This document shows, one piece after another, positions 6,388 to 7,642 of a DNA stretch of 7,642 nt. The translations under genes were made by a program, and so were the position numbers. The DNA comes from Thiobacillus sp. Lineage in GTDB: Bacteria; Pseudomonadota; Gammaproteobacteria; Burkholderiales; Thiobacillaceae. The number at the start of each line of letters is the position of its first letter. Position 1 is the first letter of the stretch. A model generated the notes under the pieces. That model was not told the DNA's origin, did no database searches, and saw only the letters and a program-made list of their open reading frames with translations. The DNA lies in assembly GCA_018780025.1 (NCBI GenBank), contig JADMKH010000316.1:1-7642 (forward strand). Reading direction: 5' to 3'.

Positions 6388-7341
6388 TCATTCCGCTCGC
6401 GAAGGCGAGAGGCTGACAATGACGGCGCCTCCCTCTTTACGCTCCACAACCAGCGCGCCTTTTTTATGCGCATCGTCGAGAATTTTTCCGAATGCACTGT
6501 AGCCGTATTCCGACTCGCTGAAACCCGGGTGGACACGCTTGATCGTATTCTTGATCATCGAAGCCGAGATCGAGCCCTCGCCGCCACGATCAGCCATCAG
6601 CTGCTCTGTCGTGCTCACCACGATTTCAATCGCGCAATTTTTTTTGTCTTCTGCGCTCGGCTCGGCCTTTGCTGCCGATGGCACATCAGCAACGGCTACC
6701 GCCACATCCACAACCGGTCTGGCACGGCGACGGCTCGCCGCCTTTGCCGCGCCGGGGCTTGCCTCCTTCACGGCCGCGCTTTGCACAGCGGCTTCTTTTA
6801 CGGGCTGCGCTGCCGGGGCGGGTTTCCTCGCAGGCGCCTTTTGCTGCGGTTTAAGTGGCGCTGCCTTGGCTTGCACCAGGTCTTCATAAAAAATGAATTC
6901 GTCGCAGTTGCCAATCAACAGCGACGACGCAGAGCCCCGCACGCCAATTCCAATCACGCTCTTGCCGTTTTCCTTGAGCTTGGATATCAGCGGAGAGAAA
7001 TCGGAATCGCCACTGACAATCACAAACGCATCAATGTGCGTTTTGGTGTAGCAGAGGTCGAGCGCATCCACCACCATGCGGATATCCGCCGAATTCTTGC
7101 CCGATTGCCGCACATGCGGAATCTCGATCAACTCGAACGCCGCCTCGTGCATGTCCCGCTTGTATTCCTTGTAGCGGTCCCAGTCGCAGTACGCCTTCTT
7201 CACCACGATGCTGCCCTTGAGCAGCAGCCGCTCAAGAATCGGGCGTATCTTGAAATCCGGGTAGTTGTTTTCTTTCAGCCCGATCGCCACATTTTCAAAA
7301 TCGCAAAACACGGCAAAGTTGTGCGTGTCGGGTGTAGCCAT
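6388..7341 (-). CDS. NYN (LabA-like) and OST-HTH/LOTUS domain protein
   Basis: This 317-residue cytoplasmic protein is probably a metal-dependent ribonuclease or RNA-binding factor. The NYN domain covers about 7-155, with the expected acidic cluster: Asp14 in FCDFENV, Asp86 in SADIRMVVDAL, and Asp112/Asp114 in SGDSDFSPL. Together these form the PIN-like active site of the LabA/DUF88 group. Residues 156-232 are a low-complexity linker rich in Ala, Pro and Lys with an SRRRAR patch. Residues about 234-312 look like an OST-HTH (LOTUS) domain (STTEQLMADRG, SASMIKNTIKRV, YSAFGKILDDAHKKG, GGAVIVSL), a fold known to bind RNA. This pairing is common in bacteria but its target is mostly unknown. The start is supported by AAGGGGA about 8 nt upstream. 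The gene follows the 45-residue ORF by 68 nt on the same strand. Confidence 0.93.
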   Translation of the reverse strand: MATPDTHNFAVFCDFENVAIGLKENNYPDFKIRPILERLLLKGSIVVKKAYCDWDRYKEYKRDMHEAAFELIEIPHVRQSGKNSADIRMVVDALDLCYTKTHIDAFVIVSGDSDFSPLISKLKENGKSVIGIGVRGSASSLLIGNCDEFIFYEDLVQAKAAPLKPQQKAPARKPAPAAQPVKEAAVQSAAVKEASPGAAKAASRRRARPVVDVAVAVADVPSAAKAEPSAEDKKNCAIEIVVSTTEQLMADRGGEGSISASMIKNTIKRVHPGFSESEYGYSAFGKILDDAHKKGALVVERKEGGAVIVSLSPSRAE

Positions 7342-7409
7342 TGTTATTTCCCCTTGAGTTTGTTTGACCCTGCGCAGCAGCTTTCCACTTGCTGATTGCG
7401 TTGCCGCAC

Positions 7410-7547
7410 TCAGAATCTGCCGATGTAGGCGTAACCGTCATTTTGCAACTTGACCAGGCGCGCAATTGACGTTGCCGCACCCGCCAGTGTCGAGCCCAGC
7501 AGAATCAATGCGGACAGCGCGATACCAACAATAGAGCTCAGCCTCAT
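7410..7547 (-). CDS. 45-residue exported or membrane small protein
   Basis: This short ORF encodes 45 residues: Arg2, a hydrophobic segment at about 6-23 (IVGIALSALILLGSTLAG), then a short basic tail (RLVKLQNDGYAYIGRF). It could be a single-pass membrane peptide or a signal peptide cleaved near AGAA-T. The start at 7547 is chosen because GGGAAG lies 6 nt upstream. The frame stays open further upstream to an ATG at 7622, but that part lies within the end repeat and is very unlikely to be coding. It precedes the NYN gene on the same strand. I recognise no family. The main support is the ribosome site and the hydrophobic segment, so it may be a remnant or chance ORF. Confidence 0.45.
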   Translation of the reverse strand: MRLSSIVGIALSALILLGSTLAGAATSIARLVKLQNDGYAYIGRF

Positions 7548-7589
7548 GATCGCTTCCCATGTTGGATAGGGCAATCTTTCCATTCTACC

Positions 7590-7642
7590 TATTGATCCGG
7601 CACGCATTAAACGGGATTGCATGTGTAGGTCGGCAATACTTT
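7590..7642 (+). repeat. Right copy of REP-like inverted end repeat
   Basis: This is the reverse complement of positions 8-60 with one mismatch in 53 bp. On the plus strand GTAG (7625-7628) is followed by GTCGGCAA (7629-7636), the loop TACT and the first two bases of the other arm, where the window ends. The hairpin is therefore cut by the window edge and presumably continues as GCCGAC. It lies 43 nt upstream of the start of the 45-residue ORF, and the shared inner boundary is TATTGATCCGG in both copies. Confidence 0.8.

Noticed and set aside
5851..7341. Toxin-antitoxin pair formed by the RHH protein and the NYN protein
   Set aside because: The genes are 267 nt apart with hairpins between them, and the NYN protein has the LabA/OST-HTH layout rather than that of a short PIN toxin.
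6340..7395. Plus-strand open frame of 351 codons
   Set aside because: It is the antisense shadow of the NYN gene; its product is Arg/His-rich with no recognisable domain, while the minus strand carries clear catalytic motifs.
7400..7480. GTTGCCGCAC repeated at 7400-7409 and 7471-7480
   Set aside because: A 10-bp direct repeat in GC-rich DNA can arise by chance and shows no further symmetry.
1..7642. Composite transposon carrying cargo genes
   Set aside because: The end repeats are only about 55-60 bp, carry no transposase and fit REP-like elements better; target duplications cannot be seen from inside the window.

Overview
The window looks like chromosomal DNA from a Gram-negative proteobacterium, most likely a betaproteobacterium of the Nitrosomonadales/Rhodocyclales type. 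This is inferred from protein style only: a DUF2189 membrane protein, a Sec-exported mono-haem cytochrome of a kind I associate with betaproteobacteria, a small KxD-rich ribbon-helix-helix protein, and moderately high GC. I see no transposase, integrase, phage gene, tRNA, rRNA or CRISPR array.

Layout. (1) 1-60: a repeat whose outer part is a GTAG-headed hairpin. (2) 55-867, minus: DUF2189 multi-pass membrane protein whose stop codon lies inside that repeat. (3) 868-1124: divergent intergenic region with a strong dyad (1030-1067). (4) 1125-1760, plus: exported protein with two Ca-binding-type Asp/Asn loops, the only plus-strand gene. (5) 1761-1878: convergent spacer with a GC-rich hairpin. (6) 1879-5632, minus: a co-directional run which, in order of transcription, encodes a stand-alone CheY-like receiver, an Hpt-REC-REC-GGDEF diguanylate cyclase, a periplasmic c-type cytochrome, a small exported DUF995-like protein and a small membrane protein. 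(7) 5851-6120, minus: small ribbon-helix-helix protein with a dyad upstream of its start. (8) 6388-7547, minus: a 45-residue exported or membrane peptide followed by a LabA-like NYN/OST-HTH protein. (9) 7590-7642: a second copy of the end repeat, inverted, with one mismatch in 53 bp, running into the window edge.

How the genes may work together. The centre looks like a signalling module. A receiver protein and an Hpt-containing diguanylate cyclase with an intact active site and intact inhibitory site could form a phosphorelay that controls c-di-GMP. No histidine kinase is present, so the input must come from elsewhere. The cytochrome gene begins only 43 nt after the cyclase gene (10 nt if an upstream start is used), so the two are probably co-transcribed; a link between signalling and periplasmic redox chemistry is inference. 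The NYN/OST-HTH protein is probably an RNA-related nuclease or RNA binder. The most unusual structural feature is the pair of near-identical inverted repeats bracketing the window; they resemble REP elements more than insertion-sequence ends.
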